A DNA stretch of 64,000 bases, taken from NCBI GenBank assembly GCA_934169575.1, contig CAKPOA010000006.1:4467-68466 (forward strand), given 5' to 3'. This document shows positions 1-8,976 of this stretch, one piece after another; positions within the stretch are counted from its first letter, which is position 1; each line of letters opens with the position of its first letter. Position numbers and translations under genes: made by a program. The notes under the pieces were generated by a model. The model ran no database searches and had not been told where the DNA came from. It saw only the letters and a list, made by a program, of their open reading frames with translations. The DNA comes from an uncultured Clostridia bacterium. GTDB taxonomy: Bacteria > Bacillota > Clostridia > TANB77 > CAG-508.

Positions 1-282
1 TGATGTTCCCAAAATCAAAATACTTCTTGCTTTATATTTGTTTAAAGCTTTTTTTATTGCATTACTTTCACTTTCATTTATAAATAAAGCTTTTTTTACA
101 GTTTCTATTTTAGTTGATGCCTTTTTTGCAGAGCTTCCTGCAATTACTTGATTATCATATATTAATAATCCATCATCTATTATAAAATGTACATTTTTTT
201 CTGCTGCAACCATTTGTGCTCTGTAACTTTTGCCTGTCCCTGATGGACCAACAAAAGCATATACTTTTATTTGACTTAGCAT
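1..282 (-). CDS. P-loop protein of unknown function (N-terminal part; runs off the window)
   Basis: The first 94 codons are visible and the C-terminus lies outside the window. The protein opens with a short beta strand followed by a clear Walker A motif, GPSGTGKS, at about residues 12-19, so it should bind a nucleotide. The rest of the visible part (FIIDDGLLI, then ILILGTS at the cut) looks like a small Rossmann-type ATPase fold. The start is supported by an AAAGGAG Shine-Dalgarno site about 7 bases upstream. I recall similar short P-loop proteins annotated as hypothetical in Clostridia but cannot name a function. It follows the glycosyltransferase gene, separated by a hairpin. Confidence 0.75.
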   Translation of the reverse strand, partial: MLSQIKVYAFVGPSGTGKSYRAQMVAAEKNVHFIIDDGLLIYDNQVIAGSSAKKASTKIETVKKALFINESESNAIKKALNKYKARSILILGTS

Positions 283-305
283 ATTTCTTCTCCTTTATTA
301 ATAAA

Positions 306-333
306 GTACCAAAAGGAATCTCTCCTATTGGTA
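306..333 (-). terminator. Hairpin after the glycosyltransferase gene
   Basis: GTACCAA and TTGGTAC pair, with AGGA/TCCT extending the stem towards the loop. It begins 7 bases beyond the glycosyltransferase stop and is followed on the minus strand by TTTATT. The U-tract is weak, so some read-through into the P-loop gene is likely. Confidence 0.55.
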
Positions 334-339
334 CATTTT

Positions 340-1569
340 TTAAGCAATCTCTTTTATTTTTATATCTCTAACATGTTCAATTTTTTCCCATTTTGTATCT
401 CTTTTAAATAGACACTTGAAATTAATTACAAGCCAAGAGCCGATAAATAATGGATAATATATAAGCCATTTTCTCATAGGTTTTATAGGCTTTTTCTCTA
501 AATACATTATAAAGACTGCTGTTAATATTGGTAATATAAATGTTGGTATAATATATCTTCCAATATTATATATTAATTCTACTCCAGTCATTTCATGAGC
601 AAAATATATTACAAAATTTAATAAAACCAATAAAATTGATGCTACAAACATTGGTATACTTCCGACTATGTATAATAGTCCATCAAAGTTCATTGCTGTT
701 TTGTTTTTCTTTATTGCTAAAGCAAGGTCTTTTGTATATATTTTCATACATTGAATATGTCCAACTGTCCATCTACTTCTTTGTGACCAAGATGCTTTAA
801 AATTAACTGGTTGCTCATCATATACTATTGCATCTGTTGCCCAACCTAATTTTCTACCTTTTATTATTCTTTTTAGTGAAAATTCTATATCTTCAGTTAA
901 TGTTACAGTATCCCATCCTGTATCTTTTACTAAATCAAATTTCACCATAAAACCTGTTCCATTTAACATTGGAGATAATCCAATATTATATCTTGCTAAA
1001 TGATAAAATCTGTGCATTGTCCAATAAAATAATGCATATCCTGCTGTTACCCAACTATCTGTAGGATTTTTTATATCTCTGTAACCTTGAACTACTTCTT
1101 CACCTTGGCATAATTTTTTATTCATATTTTTTGTAAAGTTTTTATCTACAATATTATCTGCATCAAATATGAAAAACGCATCATAATCAGCATTTTCTTT
1201 TATTTTTTGTTTTAAAAACCAGTCTAATGCATAACCTTTTGTTTTATGTTCTTCATCAAATCTTTCATATACAATTGCTCCATGTTCTTTCGCAATTTTT
1301 GCAGTATTATCTGTACAATTGTCTGCAATTACATATATATCTAATAATTCTTTATCATAATCCTGATTATTTAAACTATCTATTAAATTTCCTATTACCA
1401 TTTCTTCATTATGTGCTGGTAATATTGCCATAAATTTATGATTTTTTACTATTTTTAATGGTTTGTCTTTAAATTTTATTAATGAGCATAAACTAATTGC
1501 AAGTTGGTATACCCAAAATACTCCAATTATATATATCAATGCTTGCCTTAATATATAAACATATTCCAT
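340..1569 (-). CDS. Membrane-bound family 2 glycosyltransferase
   Basis: A 409-residue processive-type GT2 enzyme, expected in the cytoplasmic membrane to polymerise or transfer a sugar onto a surface glycan. It has an N-terminal membrane helix (about 10-30), then the GT-A domain with PAHNEE near 50, the FDADN metal-binding DxD-type motif near 137, the EDIEF acceptor motif near 225 and QRSRW near 263. At least two further membrane helices follow at the C-terminus. This order is that of the cellulose synthase/poly-GlcNAc synthase (IcaA/PgaC) branch. No partner genes for a defined polysaccharide are adjacent, so the product is unknown. It has its own promoter. Confidence 0.85.
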   Translation of the reverse strand: MEYVYILRQALIYIIGVFWVYQLAISLCSLIKFKDKPLKIVKNHKFMAILPAHNEEMVIGNLIDSLNNQDYDKELLDIYVIADNCTDNTAKIAKEHGAIVYERFDEEHKTKGYALDWFLKQKIKENADYDAFFIFDADNIVDKNFTKNMNKKLCQGEEVVQGYRDIKNPTDSWVTAGYALFYWTMHRFYHLARYNIGLSPMLNGTGFMVKFDLVKDTGWDTVTLTEDIEFSLKRIIKGRKLGWATDAIVYDEQPVNFKASWSQRSRWTVGHIQCMKIYTKDLALAIKKNKTAMNFDGLLYIVGSIPMFVASILLVLLNFVIYFAHEMTGVELIYNIGRYIIPTFILPILTAVFIMYLEKKPIKPMRKWLIYYPLFIGSWLVINFKCLFKRDTKWEKIEHVRDIKIKEIA

Positions 1570-1614
1570 TTTTTATCTCCTTTTCTTAATACATTATATT
1601 TAATCACTATTTCT

Positions 1615-1643
1615 ATTATACTATCTTTATGACAATTTTGCAA
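1615..1643 (-). promoter_or_regulatory. Sigma-A type promoter for the glycosyltransferase
   Basis: On the minus strand TTGCAA is followed after 17 bases by a perfect TATAAT, ending about 45 bases upstream of the start codon. Confidence 0.7.
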
Positions 1644-1663
1644 CTTTTTTTCCTCATTTTTCA

Positions 1664-1700
1664 CAAAAAAGTTTGCAAAAAATGCAAACTTTTTTCTTTT
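1664..1700 (-). terminator. Rho-independent terminator after the DUF1540 gene
   Basis: AAAGTTTGC pairs with GCAAACTTT around a short A/T loop, and a run of T follows on both strands, so it could act in both directions. It lies just beyond the stop of the small Cys-rich gene. Confidence 0.7.
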
Positions 1701-1707
1701 TTAACAA

Positions 1708-1872
1708 TTATTTACAACAATCATAACTTGAGCACATTGATTCATCAGATTTATGAGTATTGCAAGATTTTGTTGGTGTAACATTTATGCAACATAATTT
1801 GCACATATTATTTTGACTATTATGATGTTTACAGCTAGTTACTGTACAATTTATTTGTTGATTTTTTTCCAT
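1708..1872 (-). CDS. Small cysteine-rich DUF1540-type protein
   Basis: A 54-residue reading frame starting MEKNQQINCTVTSCKHH, with ten Cys and three His. The spacing of the first cysteine group (C-x4-C then a further C), followed by CxxCC, a central INVTPTKSCNTH segment and a C-terminal CSSYDCC, resembles the DUF1540 family, short Cys-rich proteins common in Clostridia and probably metal-binding. A Shine-Dalgarno site (GAAAGGATTG) lies 7 bases upstream, and a terminator follows the stop. It lies 60 bases downstream of the deaminase-like gene and may be co-transcribed with it. Function is unknown. Confidence 0.75.
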   Translation of the reverse strand: MEKNQQINCTVTSCKHHNSQNNMCKLCCINVTPTKSCNTHKSDESMCSSYDCCK

Positions 1873-1932
1873 AATATCACAATCCTTTCACGAGATTTAA
1901 TATTAATATGTCACAAAATCAAAAATATATTC

Positions 1933-4443
1933 TTAGTTTTTAAAATTTTCATTATAGATTTTCTTTGCAACATCTTCATCAAAATCAAAAGCATAAACAT
2001 ATCCTCCTAAGTTTTTAGCCTTTTGTCGTAAATTCTCATTATCTTCATTAACATAAATTTTAGCTTTTCCTTTTCCATTTTTTGCTTCTTGAATTAAGTT
2101 AGAAACAGGAGAATTTCCATCATATGCAATAACAATAGATTTTATTCTTTCAAAAATTTCATAATTAAAACTTTTATATATTCCAGAATCATCACTTTCT
2201 ATAGAAACACACACACCTGTAATATCTGATTGAAGTAATCTTTCTTTTACTTCTTTAGAAATCATTTTAGGAATAATTGCATAAATTTCAAAATTTTTTC
2301 TTGATTTTTTGCAAATTTCTATAATTTCTTTTTCATATCCTTTGATACTATGACCAATAACAAAATATGCTTGTTCTGGGCTTACAAGTTTTACTAATTT
2401 TTCTAATATAATTCTTCCATCTTCTTCAACATGTGTATTTAGCCCCTTAGCATTAAAACTTCCACCAGCAATAATTATAGGTGTTTTGTCTAAAGGTAAA
2501 CTATTTACAATTAACTGCCTAAGATATTGTTCAGCTGGAACTTTATCAGTTATTCTCCATTGTATTTTTTGATCTTTATTTTCTTGTTCATATTTTTCTT
2601 CTAATTCTAAAAGAGCATCTCTTATAGTTCTTCCATTTAAAAATTTTGCAAACTCACAGCTTTTTTCTACAAAATATCCTTTACTGTGTTTTATTATTTC
2701 ATCTTCAACATCTCTCATTTTAGCAAATTCTTCATCTTTTACACCTAAAAAATTTTGAAGAGCAAGTTGTTCATCAATAGTATCGATTCCATAAAAACCG
2801 CAACCATCTGTACCTTGAACACATTTTATTCCATGTCTTAAATATTTTTTTAGAGGATGTTTTGATATCTTACTTAGATTATTTAATCTAACATTTGATG
2901 TTATTTGGAATTCCATTACAGCACCAGCTTCTTTTATATCTTTAATTAACTGTTCTCCCTCTTTGCTATCTAAATTAGGAGTGTAAAGCCCATGCCCTAT
3001 TCTAACACGCGGAAATTCCTGACCTGGTTTTAATGAATTTTTTACACATTTTATTGAATTTGATACATTATCTTTCAAACTATCATTTTCTCCAGCATGT
3101 ATTCTTATTGTATATCCTTTATCTTCATTTCCAACATATTGCACAATTTCATTAATTACAGGTTGTAATTCTGAAATATCATTTATCTCTTCACCAATAA
3201 AATCACATCCAACAACATATGGACTTTTTGATACAGTTTTTAATACATTTATATTTTCTCTTAAATAATCTCCATTTGTTATATTATCATTTACTATTGT
3301 AAGAGGTATTCTTCTTATTGCAACTAAAAATCTAATTTTTACACCTGTTTCCTGCTCAATTTTTGGCATTATTTCATGTACTTCTTCTAATAACTCTATT
3401 GCTGGTAAACCTTTTTTTGTAAGAGTAGTATCTGCAATTTCAACATATTCTATTCTTTGTTTTTGATATTCTCTTGCTATCCACAATAATTTATCTTGTC
3501 TTAAATTATTGTCTTTAAAAGGACTATTTTCAGTTAAATCATCTAACATTTTAATTACAATATCTTTTATTTCTTTTACAGGTATATTTCTTATATTTTC
3601 TTTTTCTTGTGTTAAATCTATTTTTTTATCACTTTCTTGTCCTTTTGCAAATATATATCTATATAAATATAACTTTTCTAAATTTGTAAATACTGCTTGA
3701 CCATCTTTTAATATTGCCAAACTTCTTCTTATTTTTTCTAAATTTTCATATGCATTTTCTAAATTGTGTAATATAAAATCTGCAAAATTTATAAATGTAT
3801 TATCATTAATCTTTCTATCTAAATATTTTCCTTCCAATTTTGAGTCTTTAAATTTTTCTTCGACTTTTTTTCTTTGATTATATATAATTTCTTCTTGATT
3901 TTTATTTAATTTTAAATCTAATTTTTTGATATAATATAATGGATATTTTACTTGATGTTTTATTCCAAGTGCTATTAAACAATCAGGTGATAAATTGGCA
4001 TTCATATGTGTATGTAAATCTGTCTTAAATTTTATTTTTTTTAATATATATGATTTTACAATGGTTTTTTCTATAGGCATTTTATAGTCTTTTGTTTGTG
4101 ACATCAATGTTTTTGCAATTGCAGGTATTTGTCCATTTAATTGCACACCTTTATCCTTAAAAATATTTGCAATTCTATATCCACCTAATCTAAATATATA
4201 TAATTCATTATTTTGTGCATCAATACTTGCTGGTATTTCTCCTGTAATTATTTTCATATCTTTATCATTTTTTACAGTTTCTGTACCACATAATTTTGCT
4301 AAATTTGTTATCAAATTTCCTGTATTATGGTTTGGTGTTTCTAATATATATGTTAATTCATCTTCTCCTGTTTGATATAAATTTACTACTATATCTCTTT
4401 CTTTATCTAAATAAAATGTGGTAAAATATTGGTCTTTTTGCAT
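1933..4443 (-). CDS. Adenosine deaminase-like protein with extra N- and C-terminal domains
   Basis: An 836-residue protein. The start is set by a GGAGAG site directly upstream of MQKDQY; an in-frame codon 17 residues earlier has no such site. Residues about 1-135 form an unrecognised N-terminal domain. Residues about 140-580 carry the metal-dependent amidohydrolase signature of the adenosine/AMP deaminase family: HTH at 144-146, HAGEND near 448 with the catalytic Glu, GHG near 483 and a TD near 544 (usual TDDP, here TDGC). Residues about 650-836 look like a separate Rossmann-type domain (IIIAGGSFNAKG near 656, alternating strands and helices), possibly SLOG- or TIR-like. The usual enzyme is about 340 residues, so this is a fusion. 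Substrate unknown. It is not adjacent to purine genes. Confidence 0.75.
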   Translation of the reverse strand: MQKDQYFTTFYLDKERDIVVNLYQTGEDELTYILETPNHNTGNLITNLAKLCGTETVKNDKDMKIITGEIPASIDAQNNELYIFRLGGYRIANIFKDKGVQLNGQIPAIAKTLMSQTKDYKMPIEKTIVKSYILKKIKFKTDLHTHMNANLSPDCLIALGIKHQVKYPLYYIKKLDLKLNKNQEEIIYNQRKKVEEKFKDSKLEGKYLDRKINDNTFINFADFILHNLENAYENLEKIRRSLAILKDGQAVFTNLEKLYLYRYIFAKGQESDKKIDLTQEKENIRNIPVKEIKDIVIKMLDDLTENSPFKDNNLRQDKLLWIAREYQKQRIEYVEIADTTLTKKGLPAIELLEEVHEIMPKIEQETGVKIRFLVAIRRIPLTIVNDNITNGDYLRENINVLKTVSKSPYVVGCDFIGEEINDISELQPVINEIVQYVGNEDKGYTIRIHAGENDSLKDNVSNSIKCVKNSLKPGQEFPRVRIGHGLYTPNLDSKEGEQLIKDIKEAGAVMEFQITSNVRLNNLSKISKHPLKKYLRHGIKCVQGTDGCGFYGIDTIDEQLALQNFLGVKDEEFAKMRDVEDEIIKHSKGYFVEKSCEFAKFLNGRTIRDALLELEEKYEQENKDQKIQWRITDKVPAEQYLRQLIVNSLPLDKTPIIIAGGSFNAKGLNTHVEEDGRIILEKLVKLVSPEQAYFVIGHSIKGYEKEIIEICKKSRKNFEIYAIIPKMISKEVKERLLQSDITGVCVSIESDDSGIYKSFNYEIFERIKSIVIAYDGNSPVSNLIQEAKNGKGKAKIYVNEDNENLRQKAKNLGGYVYAFDFDEDVAKKIYNENFKN

Positions 4444-4484
4444 ATTCTTCTCTCCTTTCCAAATAATTAAATTACGTAGATTTA

Positions 4485-4514
4485 ATTTTATCACATTTTT
4501 TGTTAAATGTCCAA
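4485..4514 (-). promoter_or_regulatory. Probable sigma-A promoter for the deaminase-like gene
   Basis: TTGGAC and TAAAAT are 18 bases apart on the minus strand, about 40 bases upstream of the chosen start. Confidence 0.5.
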
Positions 4515-4580
4515 TTTTTCAGAATGCTTTTTAATTATGCTAAGTATAGGTACAAGTCAGCCATTTTTAATTTATAACCC

Positions 4581-4728
4581 AAATATGTGTATAGAATTAT
4601 TTTTTAATACTGCGCAAGCGACCAAACGAACGTAAGTGAGTGCGATTGGAGCAATTTTCATTATACTAATTTTTTAATATGGAAATTGCGACTGCAAAAT
4701 ATGTAAAAATAATTCTATACACATATTT
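4581..4728 (+). repeat. Dispersed palindromic element, copy A
   Basis: A conserved core (4605-4704; starts around ACTGCGCAAGCGACC and ends near GCGACTGCAAAATATG) is bounded by perfect 24-base inverted arms at 4581-4604 and 4705-4728. Inside the core GCAATTTTCAT pairs with ATGGAAATTGC with one G-U pair. Orientation is opposite to the flanking genes. It fills most of the gap between the pilus operon terminator and the deaminase-like gene. The same core recurs at four other places in the window. No ORF or target duplication is visible. Confidence 0.9.
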
Positions 4729-4757
4729 TGTTCTAAATCACTTTAATAACTAAATAT

Positions 4758-4787
4758 ACTTGAACTTCTACATATAGAAGTTCAAGT
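4758..4787 (-). terminator. Terminator of the type IV pilus operon
   Basis: A perfect 13-bp stem, ACTTGAACTTCTA with its complement around CATA, begins 10 bases past the pilC stop. The T-tract is poor, so termination may be partial. Confidence 0.65.
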
Positions 4788-4796
4788 AATAAGTTA

Positions 4797-6167
4797 TTAT
4801 GACCCTGATGGTAAATATAAATCAAACAAGAAGTTACCGAAATATAGTTGAATCATTGGAACAAGTACAACAATTACAAATATAATCAATACTATACCAA
4901 CAATTGCGTAAAGCACTTGAGGTAAAACTTTTGTAATAGTTTCAATAGTATTATTAATATCAAATTCCATGTAATCAACCAATTTATCCATCATTTCTGG
5001 TAAATCAGTTTGCATACCTATTTTAAGCATTTCAATACACATAGGTGATGCCAAACCTGAAGTTTCAAAAGGTTCAATCCATTGTTCACCAATTAAAACA
5101 TTGTTTATGGCTTTTTCAATAATTGAAAGCATAACATAATTATTTACAACATTTTTACTAATATCTAAAGCCTCTTGAACCCTCATACCATTTCTTAAAT
5201 TAAGTAACAGTGCTTTCATCAATCTTGAAAAATCGATTGAGAAAATAAGTTTTCCAAATAAAGGCATTGTATATTTAAAATAATGATATTTGTATTTACC
5301 TTTTGGAGTTTGAATATAAAGTACAATTGCAGCAATAATTGCTACTAATATTGCTACTGGAATTGGCCAGTAAGTAATTATCGCATTTATAACATCTTGG
5401 AAAACAAGTGTTGCTTTTGGTATAACTTTATCTGTTTGAGCTCCTAACTCTTCAATTACAGATTCTACTTCTGGAAGAGCATATAATCCACCTACAAAAA
5501 GCATAATTATTAAAAGTACAAATTGTAATAAATTAGGTATTAATATATTTCTTAATTTTTTACTTAAAAGTGTATTACTATCTAAATATTCAACTGCTTG
5601 TTTTAGTGAATTTTCAAGTGAACCTGAAAGTTCTCCAACTCTTATCATATTAACATATATATATGGAAATACTTCTGGATAATATTCCATTGTTTTATAC
5701 ATATAATCTCCAGATTCAACACCTGCTAAAATATCTTCTAATATTCCAACTAAAACCATATTTTCAGTTCCTTCAATTATTGTTGATAAAGCATGAACAT
5801 TATTAAAGTTTGCCTTTTTAAGTAAATAGAAATTTTGAGTAAATACAACTAAATCTCTTTGAGATACTTTTGTAGAAAAAGATGTTGAACCCAAATATTC
5901 TTTCACATTAGAAAATGTAGTATTTTTTCTTTCTGCTCTTTGATTTATTTGTGTTGTATTTAATTGTTTTATTAATTCTTGTGCATTTGTAGCATTTCTT
6001 TTTTTCTTTTTAGCCGTTGTTGTTCTTCTCATTACTGTTGAAATATCTATTGGTGATAAATCATTTGACTTCAACTTTCTAAATAAAGCAAGTTTACTTG
6101 TCTCTTCAACCCTATTTCTAACAATTTTCCCATATTTATCAACAGCTCTATAAGTATATGTTGGCAT
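4797..6167 (-). CDS. pilC: Type IV pilus inner-membrane platform protein
   Basis: 456 residues, of the GspF/PilC family that forms the inner-membrane platform on which the PilB and PilT motors act. The N-terminal MPTYTYRAVDKYGK segment is the classic start of the family. Two cytoplasmic T2SF domains follow, one before and one after a pair of membrane helices at about 212-230 and 268-286, with a third helix near 420-443. Residues about 45-85 form a basic, Thr/Asn-rich linker (TTTAKKKKRN). It is the last gene of the pilus operon, 12 bases after pilT, with an AGGAGG site. Confidence 0.9.
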   Translation of the reverse strand: MPTYTYRAVDKYGKIVRNRVEETSKLALFRKLKSNDLSPIDISTVMRRTTTAKKKKRNATNAQELIKQLNTTQINQRAERKNTTFSNVKEYLGSTSFSTKVSQRDLVVFTQNFYLLKKANFNNVHALSTIIEGTENMVLVGILEDILAGVESGDYMYKTMEYYPEVFPYIYVNMIRVGELSGSLENSLKQAVEYLDSNTLLSKKLRNILIPNLLQFVLLIIMLFVGGLYALPEVESVIEELGAQTDKVIPKATLVFQDVINAIITYWPIPVAILVAIIAAIVLYIQTPKGKYKYHYFKYTMPLFGKLIFSIDFSRLMKALLLNLRNGMRVQEALDISKNVVNNYVMLSIIEKAINNVLIGEQWIEPFETSGLASPMCIEMLKIGMQTDLPEMMDKLVDYMEFDINNTIETITKVLPQVLYAIVGIVLIIFVIVVLVPMIQLYFGNFLFDLYLPSGS

Positions 6168-6179
6168 TTTAACCTCCTA

Positions 6180-7301
6180 CTAATTTTTATTTTGGTCATG
6201 ATCATTTTTTTTAATTTTCATCTGCATTATTGTTCTATTTAATATTGGTAAATTCTTTTCCTCTATTTGTGATTTTGCCTGATCTAAGGTTAATTTTCCT
6301 TCAACAAATAGATTTGCAAGTGAATTTATAAGTCCTATACTTCCGATTTGAGATCCACTTTGTATTGCATCTTCAATTTCAGCTATGCTTATTTTATCTT
6401 TTCTTATAATTCCCGCAACAACATTATCAACAACCATTACCTCTGGAACCATTATTAATGAATTTCCATCAACACTTGGTAATAATCTTTGAGATACAAC
6501 TAATTTTAATAATGAACCTATTAAATATTTAATCTGTGCTTGATCCCTAACTTCATAGAAGTTTATCATTCTATCAATTGTTTCAGCACAAGATTTTGTA
6601 TGAAGTGTACCTATTACTAAATGTCCAGATTCAGCCATTTCTATTGCTGCTTCCATTGTTTCTTTATCACGAATTTCTCCTATTACAAGTACATCACAAT
6701 CTTCCCTTAATGAATTTTTTACACCTGCACTATATGTCAAAGAATCTTTTCCTCTTCCTACTTCTTTTTGAACAATTAAACATTTTTTTGATGTATGTTT
6801 ATATTCAACTGGAGATTCAAGAGTAAGGATTTTTTTATTTTGATTTTCATTTATATAATTAATTAAAGCATTTAATGTTGTTGTTTTACCAGAGTTTGTT
6901 TTACCAGTAACTAATATTAGTCCTTGAGTTTGATATGTCATCCTTCTTACAATATCAGGTACTCCTAATTCTTCATATTCAGGTAATTCATTTTTTATAA
7001 TTCTGAGAGTTGCAACAGGCATACTATCAGTATGTGAAATATTAACCCTAAATCTTAATCCTGCATGTTCATATGATGTATCTAATTGTCTTGTAGTTTT
7101 ATATATGTCATCTTCATCAATATTTCCTTTTACAAGATAATCATATATTTCTAGCATATCATCTTCTGTTAATTCTCTTGCTTTTTCAACAGGAACTAAT
7201 TTTCTTGCAATTCTAAGTGTTGGTTTATTACCTGGTATAAGATGAATGTCTGATGCATTCATTGCAATTGCATACTCTAAAATCTTATTCATATTTAACA
7301 T
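6180..7301 (-). CDS. pilT: Twitching motility/retraction ATPase
   Basis: 373 residues from the start that has an AAAGGAG site 8 bases upstream; an in-frame ATG 7 codons earlier overlaps that site and is less likely. Hexameric secretion ATPase of the PilT branch: N-terminal PAS-like half with the MNASDIHLIPGNKP signature, Walker A GKTNSGKT at 133-140, Walker B-like VLVIGEIRD and the HTKS histidine box. It lacks the zinc tetracysteine of PilB. Presumed to depolymerise pili. It follows pilB after 13 bases, and having both motors implies retractable pili. Confidence 0.9.
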   Translation of the reverse strand: MLNMNKILEYAIAMNASDIHLIPGNKPTLRIARKLVPVEKARELTEDDMLEIYDYLVKGNIDEDDIYKTTRQLDTSYEHAGLRFRVNISHTDSMPVATLRIIKNELPEYEELGVPDIVRRMTYQTQGLILVTGKTNSGKTTTLNALINYINENQNKKILTLESPVEYKHTSKKCLIVQKEVGRGKDSLTYSAGVKNSLREDCDVLVIGEIRDKETMEAAIEMAESGHLVIGTLHTKSCAETIDRMINFYEVRDQAQIKYLIGSLLKLVVSQRLLPSVDGNSLIMVPEVMVVDNVVAGIIRKDKISIAEIEDAIQSGSQIGSIGLINSLANLFVEGKLTLDQAKSQIEEKNLPILNRTIMQMKIKKNDHDQNKN

Positions 7302-7314
7302 AATCTTTACTCCT

Positions 7315-8961
7315 TTATTCATTATTAAAAATTAATAATTTTTTATCTATTTCTTGTAGATTTGTATATCCATTAATTACTTTTTGGATACCATCTACAA
7401 CTAAAGGTTTATATCCTTCTTTTATAGCTTGTTTCCTAATCTCAATACTTGATGCTCCAGACATTATCATTTCTTTTATATTTTCAGTTACATTCACAAC
7501 TTCAAAAATACCTTTTCTTCCATAATATCCTGAATAATTACAATACTCACACCCTACAGCATCATATGTTTTGGAATTTTTAGTATCAAATTCACCCCCA
7601 TATTTTTCACCAATTTTTGCTATTACTTCTTTCTCAAAATCATTAAATGGGCGTTCTTTCATACATTTTGGGCATAGAGTTCTTACTAGTCTTTGAGATA
7701 TTGTTGTAGCTAAAGTAGTTGCTATATCATAATCTGCAACTCCCATTTTTCTTAATCTGGTTATTACTTCAATTGCATCAATCGTATGAATTGTTGATAA
7801 TACATAATGTCCTGTTTGGCTAGCTTGTATAGCTATTTCTGCTGTTTCTCTATCACGAATTTCTCCTACAAGAATAACATCTGGATCTTGTCTTAAAATT
7901 GTTCTTAAACTTGCTGAGAAACTAACATTTTTTTCAACCTCGATTTGATTTAACCCAGGTATTCTAATTTCAACTGGATCTTCAATTGTTGTTATATTTA
8001 TATCATCACTTTTTAAATAGTCTAAAATACTATATAATGTTGTTGTTTTACCTTCACCTGTTGGAGCTGCAATTATTGTTAAACTATTTTTCTTATTTAT
8101 TGATTTATCCAATTCTTTTTCATCATATGGATATCCTAATTCAAAAATACTTTTTACATCAGAATTCTTTTTTAATAATCTTAAAACAAATTTTTCACCA
8201 TATATATTTTTTTGTGATGATACACGAATATTATAATCTGGATATAGCAAAATTCTACCATCTTGTGAATTCTGTTTTTCTTGGAACATATTTGATATAG
8301 CTTTTAATCTTCCAATTAATTGAGGTTGTTTTTCTTTTTCAATTGTTGTAATTACAAATAAATTACCATCAATTCTAAATCTAACTCTTACATTATCTGC
8401 TTGTGGTTCAATATGAATATCACTTGCTCTTTTTTCAATTGCAAGTTTTATAATACTATCTAATAATTCTGTAACATTGTCAGATGTATCAAGATCTTCC
8501 ATTTTCTTTTTACTGTTTTCTTCATATTTTTCAAGCATTTCTTCAACATTTGTTTGAAATGCTATATATGGGTCAACAACTAATCCTTTATTTAACATAA
8601 GCATTTTTATGCTTTTAATATTTTCATCTTTATTTGTTATATCTGCAAATGCAACTTTTATTTTTCCAGATTCAATCCCATATGGTATAGCTAAATTTTT
8701 TTTCATTAAATCTATCGGAATATAATTTGTAGGTTCAATTGTTATATCATTTTGTTGTAAATAAACTCCTTTTCTTCCTAAAATATCACTTATTTCTTCT
8801 ATTAGAATCTTCGGATCTGTTGCTTTTAAAATATATAATATATCACCGATTTTTCTATTATGATGTTTTTCTTGATATGCTAATGCATTTTCAATATCTT
8901 CTGCAGTAACTACTCTTCTTTTTACTAACTCAATACCTAAAGGTTGTTTTCTTTTATCCAT
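7315..8961 (-). CDS. pilB: Type IV pilus assembly ATPase
   Basis: 548 residues, GspE/PilB type extension motor. An N-terminal MshEN-like domain (about 1-150) precedes the ATPase core with ASDIHIEP, Walker A APTGEGKT, Asp-box and Walker B ILVGEIRD, and HTIDA. The zinc-binding CPKC and CEYC pairs of extension ATPases are present near 455 and 495. The start has an AGGAGG site. It sits immediately before pilT and after the minor pilin genes, consistent with one operon. Confidence 0.93.
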   Translation of the reverse strand: MDKRKQPLGIELVKRRVVTAEDIENALAYQEKHHNRKIGDILYILKATDPKILIEEISDILGRKGVYLQQNDITIEPTNYIPIDLMKKNLAIPYGIESGKIKVAFADITNKDENIKSIKMLMLNKGLVVDPYIAFQTNVEEMLEKYEENSKKKMEDLDTSDNVTELLDSIIKLAIEKRASDIHIEPQADNVRVRFRIDGNLFVITTIEKEKQPQLIGRLKAISNMFQEKQNSQDGRILLYPDYNIRVSSQKNIYGEKFVLRLLKKNSDVKSIFELGYPYDEKELDKSINKKNSLTIIAAPTGEGKTTTLYSILDYLKSDDINITTIEDPVEIRIPGLNQIEVEKNVSFSASLRTILRQDPDVILVGEIRDRETAEIAIQASQTGHYVLSTIHTIDAIEVITRLRKMGVADYDIATTLATTISQRLVRTLCPKCMKERPFNDFEKEVIAKIGEKYGGEFDTKNSKTYDAVGCEYCNYSGYYGRKGIFEVVNVTENIKEMIMSGASSIEIRKQAIKEGYKPLVVDGIQKVINGYTNLQEIDKKLLIFNNE

Positions 8962-8976
8962 AATTATTCTTCCTCC

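Noticed and set aside
1933..4443. RADAR defence deaminase (RdrB)
   Set aside because: Size is similar and it is a deaminase, but no RdrA-type ATPase is adjacent and the C-terminal domain looks different. Cannot be claimed.
4581..4728. Integron attC site
   Set aside because: Hairpin form is similar, but no RYYYAAC/GTTRRRY ends, no integrase and no cassette-like genes; copies are in ordinary intergenic gaps.
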